Below are positions 38,327 to 47,848 of a stretch of DNA of 64,000 nt, one piece after another. This DNA is from Streptomyces avicenniae. Lineage in GTDB: Bacteria > Actinomycetota > Actinomycetes > Streptomycetales > Streptomycetaceae. The stretch spans positions 1 through 64,000 of the forward strand of contig NZ_JOEK01000011.1 of assembly GCF_000719135.1 (NCBI RefSeq), written 5' to 3'. Numbering within the stretch: the stretch's first letter is position 1; every line of letters begins with the position of its first letter. The notes under the pieces are model-generated. The model searched no databases and was not told the origin of the DNA. It worked only from the letters and a program-made list of their open reading frames with translations. A program made the position numbers and the translations under genes.

Positions 38327-41300
38327 TTGGGTACGGCCGCAGACCCGCGGGAGGCACGTCACCGCCTCGGTGCGATGGTGGCCGAGCTGATCAATGCGCG
38401 CGGCATGAGTATCCGTGCCGCCGCCGCGCTCGTCCCGGGGAACGGACTGCCCGAGAGCACGTTGCGCCGTTGGTGTCTGGGCGAGAGCGCTCCGCAGGAC
38501 ACGGACGATTTCTGGTCGCTGATCAAAGAATTGGTGACGTCCGAGCAGCAACTCCTCTCTCTCACGGACGCACTCGCCGCGGCTCGCCTGGAGTCGTCCC
38601 GCGACCGGCACCTGTGGAGAGCCGACGAGGACAAGCGCGCGCGGGCCGTGACGGACGCCTTTCTCCGCGACGCGGACCCGGGGGCGCCGTCGTATCTGTG
38701 GTGGTATTCCGAGCGTTCCCTCGGCGATACCGTTCCGCTCCTCGCCTACGCGCGGCAGTCTCGGGCGGACGTCGATACCTTGTTCTGCGTCGTTTCCGAA
38801 GAGCGCGGCACGCACACCCGCGCCGGGTTCCTCGCGGAACTGCGCAAACAGGCTGACGTGCCTCCTGGCCGGAAGACGAGAACGTCCGCCCGGGAGGAGT
38901 GCGCGCGGCTGCTTTCCCGAGCCGCCGCGAACAGTCGGCGGCGGAAGCGGCGGCTCGTCCTGGTGATCGACGGCCTGGACGAGGACGCCGCGTGGCCGAT
39001 CCCCGGAGCGAACATCGCCGAGCGGGCGAGCATCGCGGCCCTCCTGCCCACCGCCCCCACATGGGGCCTGCGGATTCTCGCCTTCAGCCGCCGGAGCGGG
39101 CCGCTCCCCGCCGACGTCCCCGAGCACCACCCGCTGCGCGCACGCGAGTGCCTGCGCGCGATTCCGCCCGACGGGCAGGACGCGACGAGCGAAGCGGCGA
39201 GCCATGCCGATCTGCGCAAGCTGCGCGCCCATGGCCTGGGCAAGGTCGTCACCGATCTGCTCGCGGTCACGGGCGGTGGCCTGCGCGTGGTGGACCTGGC
39301 GCACCTCGCCGAGGCGCCCGTCGAGGACGTCGCCCGTCTGCTGCTCGCCCGCGAGCGGCGTTGCGTCGTCCCTGACGGCGCGCCGACCGGCGGCTACGCG
39401 CTCAGCCACGGCGGCATGCCGGAGTCGATCCGCGCGGAGTGGGACGAGCGCACGGCGGAGCGGTACGCCGCCCGGCTGGCCGCCTGGGCGGAGCACTGGC
39501 GTGCGGCCGCCTGGCCCGAGGACTCCCCGCCCTACCTGCTGACCGGTTACCCCCGGCTGCTGGACGACATCGACGCGCGCGGGCACCTCCTCCTCGACCC
39601 TCGTCATCAGGTGCGGCTCGCCGAGGCCGTGGGCCCCGATGTCGCGCTCGAACACCTCCAGGTGCACGCGGACGAGGCGGCCAGGTCCGAGCGGCAGCCG
39701 CTCGGCACGGTCGTCCGGCTGGCCGCCGCGCGAGACCTCGTGCGCCGCCGGGTGCACCGGGTCCCGCCTGAGCTGCCCCCGCTGTTCGCCGCGCTCCCTG
39801 ACGTCCCCCGTGCCCGCGCCCTGGCCCGCTCGGAGCCTGATCCCGTCGCACGCGCCGCCCGGCTGGCGGAGGTCGCGGCCGAGGCGGCGCGGGCGTGGCA
39901 CCCGTTGACCTCGGCGCTCGTGGACGAGGCGGCCGTGTGCGTGATCCGGGCGGGCCGGTTCACGCCCCGCGAGGCCCACGGCGAGGACGTCTACGCGGAG
40001 GTGTCACGGGCGGCTCGCGCGTTGGCCGCCCTCGGGAAGAACGCCGAGGCAGGCGCCCTGTTCCGCGCCGTGGTGCTCAGCGGCGCGGCCGACGTCGAGA
40101 CCCTGGCGGCGGCGGCCCACGTCCTCGCCCTGGAAGGCGACGAGTTGTTCGCCAAGACGTTGGAGGAGTACGCCGACCAGCTGAGCGAGGTCAGCCCGCG
40201 GTCGCAGGCGGTCGCGGTGGACATCCTGGCGACGATCGCCCGTGTCATGTCCTCGCGTCGCGCCGACGCCATGAAGCGCCTGGAGGCGTTCTGCGGGGAA
40301 CTGGACGTCTCCGAAGGGCTGGGAGCCGTGGACGTCCTGGTCGTCGCCGCCTCGGCGCTCGCCACGACGGGCCACCGCACCGTGAAGGCCCGCGAGGCGC
40401 TGCGGGCCAGTCGTGACCGCCTGTTCACCGCACTGGTCACGCGGGACACCCACGCCGACCCGGCGCACCAGGGGCGCGAGTTGTCCGGCACGTTGGAGCG
40501 GTACGTCCGCGCCGAAGCCGCCGTAGGAGGAGGCCGTGAACCCCACCGCGATGCCAGGGCGCTGGTGACGGCACTCGGCGAGGGCGTGCGCAGTGGTGTG
40601 ATCGACGACTATCTCCTGGAACGCGCGGAGGCCTACCTCGCCTGGGCCGACGCACGCACGGCGGCCGAGGACGCTGCCGCGTTCGCGGCGAAGGAGGCAC
40701 GACGGCTGGCGCACCGGAGGTCGGTTGACGCCCGGGCCGCGCGCTCCGAACGGGACCGGCGCGCGGCGAGGAATCCCGCCCTCGCCGCCAGCACCGGGTC
40801 CCAGGCGGAGGAGGAGACCGAGCCCGCTCCCGCCCCCGCTCCGCGTAGAGTGCCGTTCCCCCCGTTCACGGCGGCGGGCGAGTACCGCGCCGAGGACGAG
40901 CCCCCACCCTTCGGCCCCCTCACCCTCCTCCACGACGCGCGGCGTCTGCTGCGCGACGGCCGTCAGGACCTCGCGCGCGAACGGTTGGAGGCGGCCCGTC
41001 GCGCCTCGCTCCCCGTGTCGCCGACCGTCCTCCCCGAGCCGTCGCACGAGGAACTGCTCCGCGCCCACGGCGCCGTCGGAGCGTTCGCGCACGCCGAGCG
41101 CCTGGTCGGGCTCCGAGGGGAACCGGACGCACGGGCCCGGCGCCTCGCCGCGCTGTCCATGGGGTGCTCGTCAGGGAAGCGCACGACGGAGGCGCTCGCC
41201 TACGCCCGTGAGGCGGCCCGGCTCGTCCCCCAGACGCCGCCGTTCGCGGTCAAGGCTGCCGTCGCCCAAGCCCTGGCCCACGCGGGGGACGCGGACGCGG

Positions 41301-42145
41301 CGGTGGCGATGGCCGGACGGGACGAGCCGGACGGCGCCGGAAGCTCCCGCGCCAGGACCCGCCGCGCGCTGACCCTCGTCGCCATCGGCCTGGCCGGGCA
41401 CGCGCCGGAGCGAGCCGCCGAACTGGCGGCGCCCGCCGTGCTGATGGCGCGGCGGCGGATCGACGCAGGCAGCCCGCGCAATCAACTCCCCGTCCTGGCA
41501 TCCCTGCTGCTCGCCTCCCCGGTTCCCCTGCGCCCCGGGCCCGAGCTGAGCGACGCGCTCCGGCTCGCCTCCGGCTTCGTGAGCGAGCCGCGCCAACAGT
41601 GGGACGTGGAGCCCGTCGTGGCCCTGGCCGTGCTGCGGCGGCTCGACCCTGCGTACGGGGCCGGGCGCTCGGCGGGCGAACTGGACGAGTGGCTGCGCGC
41701 GTTGCCACCCGAGCGGATGCCGCACGCCGAACTCGCCGTCCTGAGCGCGCTGGACGGCGACACGGCCGAGGTCCGGCGGATCGCCGACGCGGCGCCGACC
41801 TCGGCGACGCGGGCCGCCGCCCTGGCCGCCGCCGCGCGCGTCCTGGTGGGCGCGCCCGGTGTGTTGCCGCTCGACGACGACGCCGAGGACCACGGCGTCC
41901 GCCTCTGCCTCACGCTCGCGCACGCCCACCGCGACGCACCCACGCACGAGGACATGGCAGCGGCCCGAACCCTCCTCCTTGACCTGCTGTCCGACGGGGA
42001 ATGGACCCAGGCGATCCCGCTCCTGCCCCACCTGGCCCCTGAAGTCCTCGCCCCGCTCGGCGACATGGTCGCCGCCCACACCGACGGCCGAGGGGGATCG
42101 GGGCGTCAGGGCGTCACGGAGACGGTGAGGCCGCGGAGTTCGTAG
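38327..42145 (+). CDS. Large NACHT-like protein with HTH start and degenerate P-loop
   Basis: 1272 residues from TTG, with GAGGGGG 9 bases upstream. Residues 20-60 resemble an XRE-type helix-turn-helix (SIRAAAALVPGNGLPESTLRRW). Residues about 120-470 follow the Streptomyces NTPase family recognised by Y-L-W-W ... then Walker B LVLVIDGLDED (210-220), IAALLPTAPTWGLRIL, ADVPEHHPLR and WPEDSPPYLLTGYPRLL. Where relatives have a WAGKS/T P-loop this protein reads ERSLGDTVPLL (129-139), so the Walker A lysine is Asp134. The remaining 800 residues are alpha-helical, TPR-like repeats, split by an acidic/Pro linker near 825-850. Nucleotide hydrolysis is doubtful. It ends overlapping the convergent P450 gene by 40 bases. 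A defence role is inferred from the STAND-like layout. Confidence 0.85.
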   Translation: MGTAADPREARHRLGAMVAELINARGMSIRAAAALVPGNGLPESTLRRWCLGESAPQDTDDFWSLIKELVTSEQQLLSLTDALAAARLESSRDRHLWRADEDKRARAVTDAFLRDADPGAPSYLWWYSERSLGDTVPLLAYARQSRADVDTLFCVVSEERGTHTRAGFLAELRKQADVPPGRKTRTSAREECARLLSRAAANSRRRKRRLVLVIDGLDEDAAWPIPGANIAERASIAALLPTAPTWGLRILAFSRRSGPLPADVPEHHPLRARECLRAIPPDGQDATSEAASHADLRKLRAHGLGKVVTDLLAVTGGGLRVVDLAHLAEAPVEDVARLLLARERRCVVPDGAPTGGYALSHGGMPESIRAEWDERTAERYAARLAAWAEHWRAAAWPEDSPPYLLTGYPRLLDDIDARGHLLLDPRHQVRLAEAVGPDVALEHLQVHADEAARSERQPLGTVVRLAAARDLVRRRVHRVPPELPPLFAALPDVPRARALARSEPDPVARAARLAEVAAEAARAWHPLTSALVDEAAVCVIRAGRFTPREAHGEDVYAEVSRAARALAALGKNAEAGALFRAVVLSGAADVETLAAAAHVLALEGDELFAKTLEEYADQLSEVSPRSQAVAVDILATIARVMSSRRADAMKRLEAFCGELDVSEGLGAVDVLVVAASALATTGHRTVKAREALRASRDRLFTALVTRDTHADPAHQGRELSGTLERYVRAEAAVGGGREPHRDARALVTALGEGVRSGVIDDYLLERAEAYLAWADARTAAEDAAAFAAKEARRLAHRRSVDARAARSERDRRAARNPALAASTGSQAEEETEPAPAPAPRRVPFPPFTAAGEYRAEDEPPPFGPLTLLHDARRLLRDGRQDLARERLEAARRASLPVSPTVLPEPSHEELLRAHGAVGAFAHAERLVGLRGEPDARARRLAALSMGCSSGKRTTEALAYAREAARLVPQTPPFAVKAAVAQALAHAGDADAAVAMAGRDEPDGAGSSRARTRRALTLVAIGLAGHAPERAAELAAPAVLMARRRIDAGSPRNQLPVLASLLLASPVPLRPGPELSDALRLASGFVSEPRQQWDVEPVVALAVLRRLDPAYGAGRSAGELDEWLRALPPERMPHAELAVLSALDGDTAEVRRIADAAPTSATRAAALAAAARVLVGAPGVLPLDDDAEDHGVRLCLTLAHAHRDAPTHEDMAAARTLLLDLLSDGEWTQAIPLLPHLAPEVLAPLGDMVAAHTDGRGGSGRQGVTETVRPRSS

Positions 42146-43302
42146 CCGCCGATGGTGTCGATGTAGCTCACCCGGGGCTCGGCGGTCATCCGGACGCCCG
42201 GCAGCGCGAGCAGCCGCGTCAGGAAGACGTCCGCCTCCAGGATCGCGATGGGCGCGCCCGGGCACTTGTGGGCGCCGTCGCCGAACGAGAGGACGGGCCC
42301 GTCCGCGCCGTGCGCCAGCGGGCGGCCGGGGCACAGCCCGGTCGGGTCGGCGCCGACCGCGCGCGGGTCGGTGTTGATCTGCCCGAGGTGGATGTCCACG
42401 ACCGCCCCCGCCGGGACGGTGGCGCCCGGGAGTTCGACGGGCGCGGTCGTGCGGCGGCGCAGCAGGTTCACGACCGGTTCGAGCCGCAGGATCTCGTGCA
42501 GCACCGCGAGCCGTTCCGGCTCGTCCGCGGCGCGGTAGCGGGCGCGCAGCGCGTCGTCCGTGAAGAGGTGCCAGGCGGCGGCGTTGATGAACTCGCGGGT
42601 GGTGATCATCCCGGCGGCGGCGAACGTCAGGCACTCGCCGAGGATCTCGGCCGTCGTGCAGCCCTCGCCGACGAGGTGGGTGATGAGGTCGTCCTCGCCC
42701 TTCCTGCGCCGCGCCCTGACGGACGGGAGGACGTCGAACAGGTAGACCCGCAGCCAGTTCACGCCGTGGCGGGCGGCCCAGTAGAGGCCCCGCGGGCTGG
42801 TCAGTCCCGGGGTGCCGATGTGGGCGGGGAAGAAGCTCTGGAGCCTGCGGTGGATGCCGGGCCGTCCGTCCGTGAGGCCGATGACGACGGAGGCGACCTC
42901 GACGGCCAGGTGGAAGGCCAGCTCGGACAGGTCGGCGCTGCCCGCGGCGCGGAGCTTCGCGAGCTGCGCCTCGGCGATGCGGACGGCGACGTCCCGGTAC
43001 TGCCCGTTGACGCGGCGTGGCGTGAAGTAGCGGGCGGTCTGGCGGCGTTGCTCGCGGTGCTCGGCACCGTCACGGTAGAGGACGGGGCGGCGGACGCGCT
43101 TCGGCAGCAGCTGCACCGTCTCGATGCCGAGCCCCGCCTGTACGGTGTCGCCGCTGCGCAGCGCCGCGCGCGCCTCGGCGAAGCCGCGCACATGCCAGAC
43201 GCCGTCGGGCCCGTGCGCCACGGGGCAGCCGTCGTACGGCGCGTCCCGCCGCGTCAGCCGCCGGTCCGCCGAGCCGTGCTCCTCGTCCTGCCGCCCGCTC
43301 AC
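42106..43302 (-). CDS. Cytochrome P450
   Basis: 398 residues. The heme-binding loop is FGDGAHKCPGAPIA with the cysteine ligand, the K-helix pair is EILRLEP, and the I-helix reads AAAGMITTREF, where many P450s have AGxDT. The alcohol-acid pair is therefore altered, and Thr-Thr is retained. Typical bacterial class I P450, cytoplasmic, needing a ferredoxin and reductase from elsewhere. No ferredoxin gene is adjacent. The substrate is unknown; a stand-alone P450 may hydroxylate a fatty acid, terpenoid or xenobiotic. Confidence 0.93.
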   Translation of the reverse strand: MSGRQDEEHGSADRRLTRRDAPYDGCPVAHGPDGVWHVRGFAEARAALRSGDTVQAGLGIETVQLLPKRVRRPVLYRDGAEHREQRRQTARYFTPRRVNGQYRDVAVRIAEAQLAKLRAAGSADLSELAFHLAVEVASVVIGLTDGRPGIHRRLQSFFPAHIGTPGLTSPRGLYWAARHGVNWLRVYLFDVLPSVRARRRKGEDDLITHLVGEGCTTAEILGECLTFAAAGMITTREFINAAAWHLFTDDALRARYRAADEPERLAVLHEILRLEPVVNLLRRRTTAPVELPGATVPAGAVVDIHLGQINTDPRAVGADPTGLCPGRPLAHGADGPVLSFGDGAHKCPGAPIAILEADVFLTRLLALPGVRMTAEPRVSYIDTIGGYELRGLTVSVTP

Positions 43303-43426
43303 GCCGCGCCCCTCCCGGTCGTCCCCATCCTCCGAACGACGGTCACACGCGACGGGTCACGCCCGCACCGACCGATCCGGCCAACCTGGCGGCCCGTACG
43401 TCACGTGGTGCTCGCGCGTGCGGCGG

Positions 43427-44137
43427 TCACGGGGAGGTCCACCGTTCCGCCAGCGCCGCCACGTCGGCCTCCTCGACCCCGCCGTGCAGTCCCCACCGGT
43501 CCATTCCCGAGTAGACCACCGCGCTACGGGTCTGAGGGGCGTAGAGGCACGTGGCCTCTCCTGCGTACATCGCGACCAGCGAGTCGGCGCCTCGCCACCA
43601 GGTGTCCGCCAGCCCTCGCACCTCCCGCACCGGCTCGAATCCGTCCAGCACGATCTTCTCGACGTCGTCACCGTGGCACCGTGTGACGTGCTCGGAGGCC
43701 AGGGACGCGTGGTAGCTCAGGGCGAGCGCCTCCACCCAGCCCTCGACGGACGCGTGCAGCGGCGTCCAGTTGTGGCGATCGTTGACGGCGATGCCGAACT
43801 CGCCGACAGGGCCGATCATGAACCCGTAGGGGACCGCCGCCCGAGCCGACCCCGCGCCGAACCGTCCTCTGCCGTAGTCCGGGTCGATCGGCGAGGCCGC
43901 CAGGCACCTGGGGCCTCCGCTGTACTCCGGGGTGGGCGGCAGGACCAGGCCACCCCATCGCTCCCCGAACGCCGCCATGCGGTCCATCAGTTCGGCCGGG
44001 ACGCCCCGCCCGAGCCACTCCCGCCTGTACTCCTCGGCCGGTGCGTCCTCGATCCAGACGGCGTGGCGAGCGACGAAGTCCTCGGCCCTCGTGGTCAGTC
44101 CGCCGAGTTCCTCGAAGTAGGGGAGGTCGAGGGTCAT
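43427..44137 (-). CDS. SMI1/KNR4 (SUKH)-like protein, tentative
   Basis: 236 residues, no signal peptide, many Trp residues. FGERWGGLVLPPTPEYSGGPRC resembles the SUKH/SMI1 strand-turn with the conserved W/Y-GG motif, and VPYGFMIGPVGEFGIAVND could follow it. SUKH proteins are often immunity proteins against nuclease toxins, but no toxin gene is adjacent: the neighbours are a P450 and a LysR gene. Identification rests on one motif, so a different uncharacterised family is quite possible. Confidence 0.6.
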   Translation of the reverse strand: MTLDLPYFEELGGLTTRAEDFVARHAVWIEDAPAEEYRREWLGRGVPAELMDRMAAFGERWGGLVLPPTPEYSGGPRCLAASPIDPDYGRGRFGAGSARAAVPYGFMIGPVGEFGIAVNDRHNWTPLHASVEGWVEALALSYHASLASEHVTRCHGDDVEKIVLDGFEPVREVRGLADTWWRGADSLVAMYAGEATCLYAPQTRSAVVYSGMDRWGLHGGVEEADVAALAERWTSP

Positions 44138-44204
44138 CGCGTGATGCTACTTCGAGCCCACAGAGCGGGACGCGGGCGGCGGGGCACGCCCTGTGAAGAC
44201 GCGC

Positions 44205-45137
44205 CTAGCCCGCCGGGTCGTCCAGCGATGCCGAGCGGCGCGCGATGGCGGCCAGCGTGCGCGGCGTGCCGGTGAGCGCCTGGCCCGCCGGGTGGACGAC
44301 GCGCAGCTCGCGCGTCAGGTCGAGCGCGACGACGGGCACGCGGATCAGCGTGCCCGCCGCCAGTTCCGCCGCCACGGCCAGCGAGCTGAGGACGGCAGGG
44401 CCCACGCCCTCGGCGACGGCCGCCTTGATGGCCGTGGTCGAGGACAGTTCGAGGAGCGGCTCCTCCAGCGGACGGTCCGTGCCCCGCCGCAGCGCCCGCT
44501 CCAGGGCGCGCCTGGTGCCCGAGCCGCGCTCCCGGCTGACGAGGGCGGTCGCGGCCAGCTCGTCGGCCGTGATGCCCGAGCGGCGGCGCGCCCAGCGGTG
44601 GCCCGGCCTGACGATGACGGTCAGCGTGTCCCGGCCGACCGTCGCGGCGGTCAGCCCTGCGGGCACGTCGGGGCCCTCCACGAACCCGAGCCGCGCCTCG
44701 CCCGCCAGGACGGCGGCGGCCACGTCGTCCGAGTTGCCCGTCGTCAGCGCGACCGACGCGCCCTCTGCCGACGGGCGCAGCGCGGCGAGCCAGTGGGGGA
44801 GGAGGTATTCGGCGACGGTGAGGCTGGCCGCGACCGGGACGCGGCTCTCGCGCGTGCGGCGCAGCGAGGTGATGCCGACGTCGAGGGCCGCCGCCGCGCC
44901 GACGGCCGTGCGCGCCCAGTCCGCGACGAGGGCGCCGTCGCGGGTGAGGCGGGAGCCGCGGGCCGTGCGGTCGAGCAGGGCGATGCCGAGGCCGCGTTCG
45001 AGACCGCTGAGGCGGGCGCTGGCCGTCGGCTGCGTGATGGCGTGCGCGCGGGCCGCTGCCCCGATGCTGCCCAGCTCGGCGACGGACAGCAGCAGGTCGA
45101 AGGCGGACAGGTCGGACACTCGGTGCGGCAGGGGCAT
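44205..45137 (-). CDS. LysR-family transcriptional regulator
   Basis: 310 residues. Winged helix with SIGAAARAHAITQPTASARLSGLERGLG, then TARGSRLTRDGALV and a full effector domain (RVPVAASLTVAEYLLPHWL, RLGFVEGPDVP). Divergent from the TDT transporter gene, with 70 bases between the starts, so it most likely controls that transporter. The CysB/YbeF-like effector domain suggests an anionic ligand, but this is speculative. Confidence 0.9.
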   Translation of the reverse strand: MPLPHRVSDLSAFDLLLSVAELGSIGAAARAHAITQPTASARLSGLERGLGIALLDRTARGSRLTRDGALVADWARTAVGAAAALDVGITSLRRTRESRVPVAASLTVAEYLLPHWLAALRPSAEGASVALTTGNSDDVAAAVLAGEARLGFVEGPDVPAGLTAATVGRDTLTVIVRPGHRWARRRSGITADELAATALVSRERGSGTRRALERALRRGTDRPLEEPLLELSSTTAIKAAVAEGVGPAVLSSLAVAAELAAGTLIRVPVVALDLTRELRVVHPAGQALTGTPRTLAAIARRSASLDDPAG

Positions 45138-45207
45138 AGGCCCAGTCTATGGACGCATCGGGGATCGACCCCTGCCGGAGCGCGCCGCCCGGGGGCAGGC
45201 TCGACGT

Positions 45208-46398
45208 ATGCCCCACCGCTCGCCCCGCCCCGCCCGCGACCTGCCGCGTCACCTCGCCCCCAACTGGTACGCGTCGGTGATGGGCACGGGCATCGTCGCC
45301 GTCGCCGCCGTGACGCTGCCCGTCCACGTGCCGGGGCTGCGGGCCGCCGCGACCGTCGTGTGGGCGCTGGCCGCCGCGCTGCTCGTCGCGCTCACCGCGC
45401 TCGCCGCCGTCCACGGCCGCCGCCGGGCCGCCGCGCACGCCGACCACCCCGTGATGGCGCACTTCTGGGGCGCGCCGCCCATGGCGCTGATGACGGTGGG
45501 GGCCGGGACGCTCACGCTGGGCTCGGACTGGATCGGCGCCCGCGCCGCCGTCGCCGTGGCCACGGCGCTGTGGTGCGCGGGCACGGCGCTCGGGCTGCTG
45601 GTCGCCGTGGCCATACCGCTGCGGGCCGTGACGCGCCACGCCGTCGCGCCCGACGCGGCGTTCGGCGGCTGGCTGATGCCCGTCGTGCCGCCCATGGTCT
45701 CGGCCGCCACCGGCGCGCTGCTCGTGCCGCACGCGCCCGCCGGGCAGGTCAGGCTGACGCTGCTGCTGGGCTGCTACGCGCTGTTCGGCGTCAGCCTGCT
45801 GGCCGCGCTGCTCGTCACCGCGCAGCTGTGGGACCGCCTCACGCACCACGGCCCCGGCCCGGCCGGGATGGTGCCGACGCTGTGGATCGTCCTCGGCCCG
45901 CTCGGCCAGTCCGTGACCGCCGCGAACGCGCTGGGCGACGCCGCGCGGCACGTCCTGCCGGGCCCGTACGCCACCGGCGCCGAGGTGTTCGGGCTGCTGT
46001 ACGGGCTGCCGGTCTGGGGGTTCGCGATGCTGTGGCTCGCGCTCGCCGCGACCCTCACCGCGCGGACGGCACGGACGGCGCGCGGCGGGCTGCCGTTCTC
46101 CCTCACCTGGTGGAGCTTCACGTTCCCGCTCGGCACCTGCGTCACCGGCACGAGCGCCCTCGCCGCGCGCACGGGCGCGACGGCCTTCGAGGCCGCGGCC
46201 GTCGCGCTGTACGCGGCGCTGGTGTGCGCGTGGGCGACGGTCGCCACCCGCACGGCGCGGGCCGCCGCGCGCGGCACACTGTTCCCCGCCCCGACGCCGA
46301 CCCCGCCCCCGGCCCGCTCGCGCGTGGACGGACCCCTCGGCGTCCGCGCCGAAAGGCAGTTGACGGCCCGTCAGTCGGGCGGCAGCGGCACCTGGTAG
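45208..46398 (+). CDS. TDT-family membrane transporter (TehA/SLAC1-like)
   Basis: 396 residues with ten hydrophobic segments. The opening LAPNWYASVMGTGIVAVAAV is the hallmark of the tellurite-resistance/dicarboxylate transporter family, which includes TehA, plant SLAC1 channels and yeast SSU1 sulfite exporter. PVMAHFWGAPPMALMTVGAG and WWSFTFPLGT also fit. The C-terminal 45 residues are hydrophilic. It probably exports a small anion such as sulfite or a dicarboxylate; the divergent LysR would sense it. Its last 28 bases overlap the convergent gene. Confidence 0.9.
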   Translation: MPHRSPRPARDLPRHLAPNWYASVMGTGIVAVAAVTLPVHVPGLRAAATVVWALAAALLVALTALAAVHGRRRAAAHADHPVMAHFWGAPPMALMTVGAGTLTLGSDWIGARAAVAVATALWCAGTALGLLVAVAIPLRAVTRHAVAPDAAFGGWLMPVVPPMVSAATGALLVPHAPAGQVRLTLLLGCYALFGVSLLAALLVTAQLWDRLTHHGPGPAGMVPTLWIVLGPLGQSVTAANALGDAARHVLPGPYATGAEVFGLLYGLPVWGFAMLWLALAATLTARTARTARGGLPFSLTWWSFTFPLGTCVTGTSALAARTGATAFEAAAVALYAALVCAWATVATRTARAAARGTLFPAPTPTPPPARSRVDGPLGVRAERQLTARQSGGSGTW

Positions 46399-47771
46399 CG
46401 CGGCAGCAGCGGCTGGACCGCCGCCTCCAGGTCGCTGTGGTCCATCTGGACGTCCATCGGCGACGAGCCGCGCCCCGACGCCACGGCGTCGTAGTCGTAC
46501 ATGCCGATGCGCGTCACGTGGTCGCGCGCCGTGTCGTACCGGCTCTCGCCGCGCTCCTCGTCCGGGAGGTCGTCCGGGTACGTCGTGCCCGAGGTGACGA
46601 GGGAGGCCGCGCCCACGCTGTTCTCCCACTGCTGGTCGAACAGCCGGTAGGCGAACTCCTTGTCGGCCAGCAGCCCGGCGGACGCCTCCGGGCTGCGCGC
46701 CACCGTCTCCAGCAGCCGGTCCGCGCCCGGGTTGGGCACCCCGCCCCGGTACTCCTCGTTGCGGGTGTACAACTCCTGCGTGTACAGGGCGGAGTCGCCC
46801 ATCTCGCGGGCCATCAGGTCGCTCGGCGGGATCGTCGCCTGGGACAGGAACAGCGCGACGTCGTCGTAACTCTGCAGGTACTCCCGGCCGTCGCTCGCGC
46901 CCGGGTCCAGGGCCGCGCCGTTCTCGTGGTAACGCGGGCGCAGCAGGTCGAGTTCGTTCGGCAGGACGGTGTAGTCCTGCCCGGTGCCGAGGCGTTCTGG
47001 GTCGTTCAGCAGCATGATGCCGTTGGCGAGCGTCTCGGCCGGGGTCCGTTCGGTGCCGGAGATGGACGCCCAGCCCGGCATGCCGGGGTAGACCGCGGGT
47101 GCGTCGGCCCCCGCGCGCCCGATGGCGACGAGCTGCCCCTCCTCGATGTTGTTGAGGAAGACGTCCAGGTACTCCCGCTCCGCGGCGGTCAGGGTCCGTC
47201 CGCCCTCGGAGGCGTCGATCAGCGACTGGAGCGTGCCGAGGTACGGGCGCATCGCCCCGGTGTCCCCGGGGTCGGCCGCGCTGATCTGCTCGGCCGCGAA
47301 ACGGGCCATCTCCTCGGACGTCCACAGGTCCATCGGCCCGCCGGACAGGTCGTAGCCGAGGCCGCCGAGTTGCGTGCCGTAGTCCATGAGGAGGTGCCGG
47401 TACTCGGCGACGATCCCGACCAGCGCCTCCTGCGTGGTCACGGCGGCCTCGCCGACCGCCTCGACGTAGTACGCCTTGATCCGCTGCGCGAGGGCCGGGG
47501 GCGCGGTGTACTCAGGGCCGTACAGTTCGGCGACGGTCTCGTTGTGGTACTCGACCACCAGACCGGCGCTCGGGTCGTACGGGTTGATGCTGCGGGCGAA
47601 GTCCCGCCAGTGCGCCCACTCGTACTCGGCCGAGTCCTGGCTGCCCTCCAGCCAGTCGGTCAGACTGCGGTCGGGATGCGCCTCGCCGCTGTCGATGACG
47701 CGCTGCATCTCGGTGACGGTGTCGGTGGCGGCGGTGCGGGACTGGGTGATCAGGCGGGAGACCTGTTCCAT
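46371..47771 (-). CDS. Uncharacterised protein, family paralogue 1 (body of the gene)
   Basis: 466 residues from ATG at 47771 (MEQVSRLITQ). The ATG has no good ribosome binding site. The protein is helical and acidic: LSGGPMDLWTSEEMARF, LTAAEREYLDVFLNNIEEGQLVAIGR, DDVALFLSQATIPPSDLMARE and RLFDQQWENSVGAASLVTSGTTYP. It is a close relative of 48075-49505 and matches the middle of the 1784-4057 protein. The first 99 bases around its start are identical to those of paralogue 2. Just upstream lies a conserved leader with its own good ribosome binding site, in another frame (47750-47848). Function unknown; no enzyme motif visible. Confidence 0.8.
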   Translation of the reverse strand: MEQVSRLITQSRTAATDTVTEMQRVIDSGEAHPDRSLTDWLEGSQDSAEYEWAHWRDFARSINPYDPSAGLVVEYHNETVAELYGPEYTAPPALAQRIKAYYVEAVGEAAVTTQEALVGIVAEYRHLLMDYGTQLGGLGYDLSGGPMDLWTSEEMARFAAEQISAADPGDTGAMRPYLGTLQSLIDASEGGRTLTAAEREYLDVFLNNIEEGQLVAIGRAGADAPAVYPGMPGWASISGTERTPAETLANGIMLLNDPERLGTGQDYTVLPNELDLLRPRYHENGAALDPGASDGREYLQSYDDVALFLSQATIPPSDLMAREMGDSALYTQELYTRNEEYRGGVPNPGADRLLETVARSPEASAGLLADKEFAYRLFDQQWENSVGAASLVTSGTTYPDDLPDEERGESRYDTARDHVTRIGMYDYDAVASGRGSSPMDVQMDHSDLEAAVQPLLPRYQVPLPPD

Positions 47772-47848
47772 GGCCGAGCCGTCGTCCTGTCGCCCCTGCC
47801 CCTGAGCCAGCTCTCGACGTCCGCCTTACCGAATGACACCTCGGACAC
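47750..47848 (-). CDS. Out-of-frame leader reading frame before paralogue 1
   Basis: A 32-residue frame from GTG at 47848, with GAGGGG six bases upstream, begins VSEVSFGKADVE and ends 19 bases inside the start of the paralogue 1 body. The paralogue 2 locus has the same leader with synonymous differences (TCA/TCG serine, GAC/GAT aspartate), which suggests it is translated. It may be the true N-terminus joined by frameshifting, or a leader giving translational coupling. Confidence 0.5.
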   Translation of the reverse strand: MSEVSFGKADVESWLRGRGDRTTARPWNRSPA

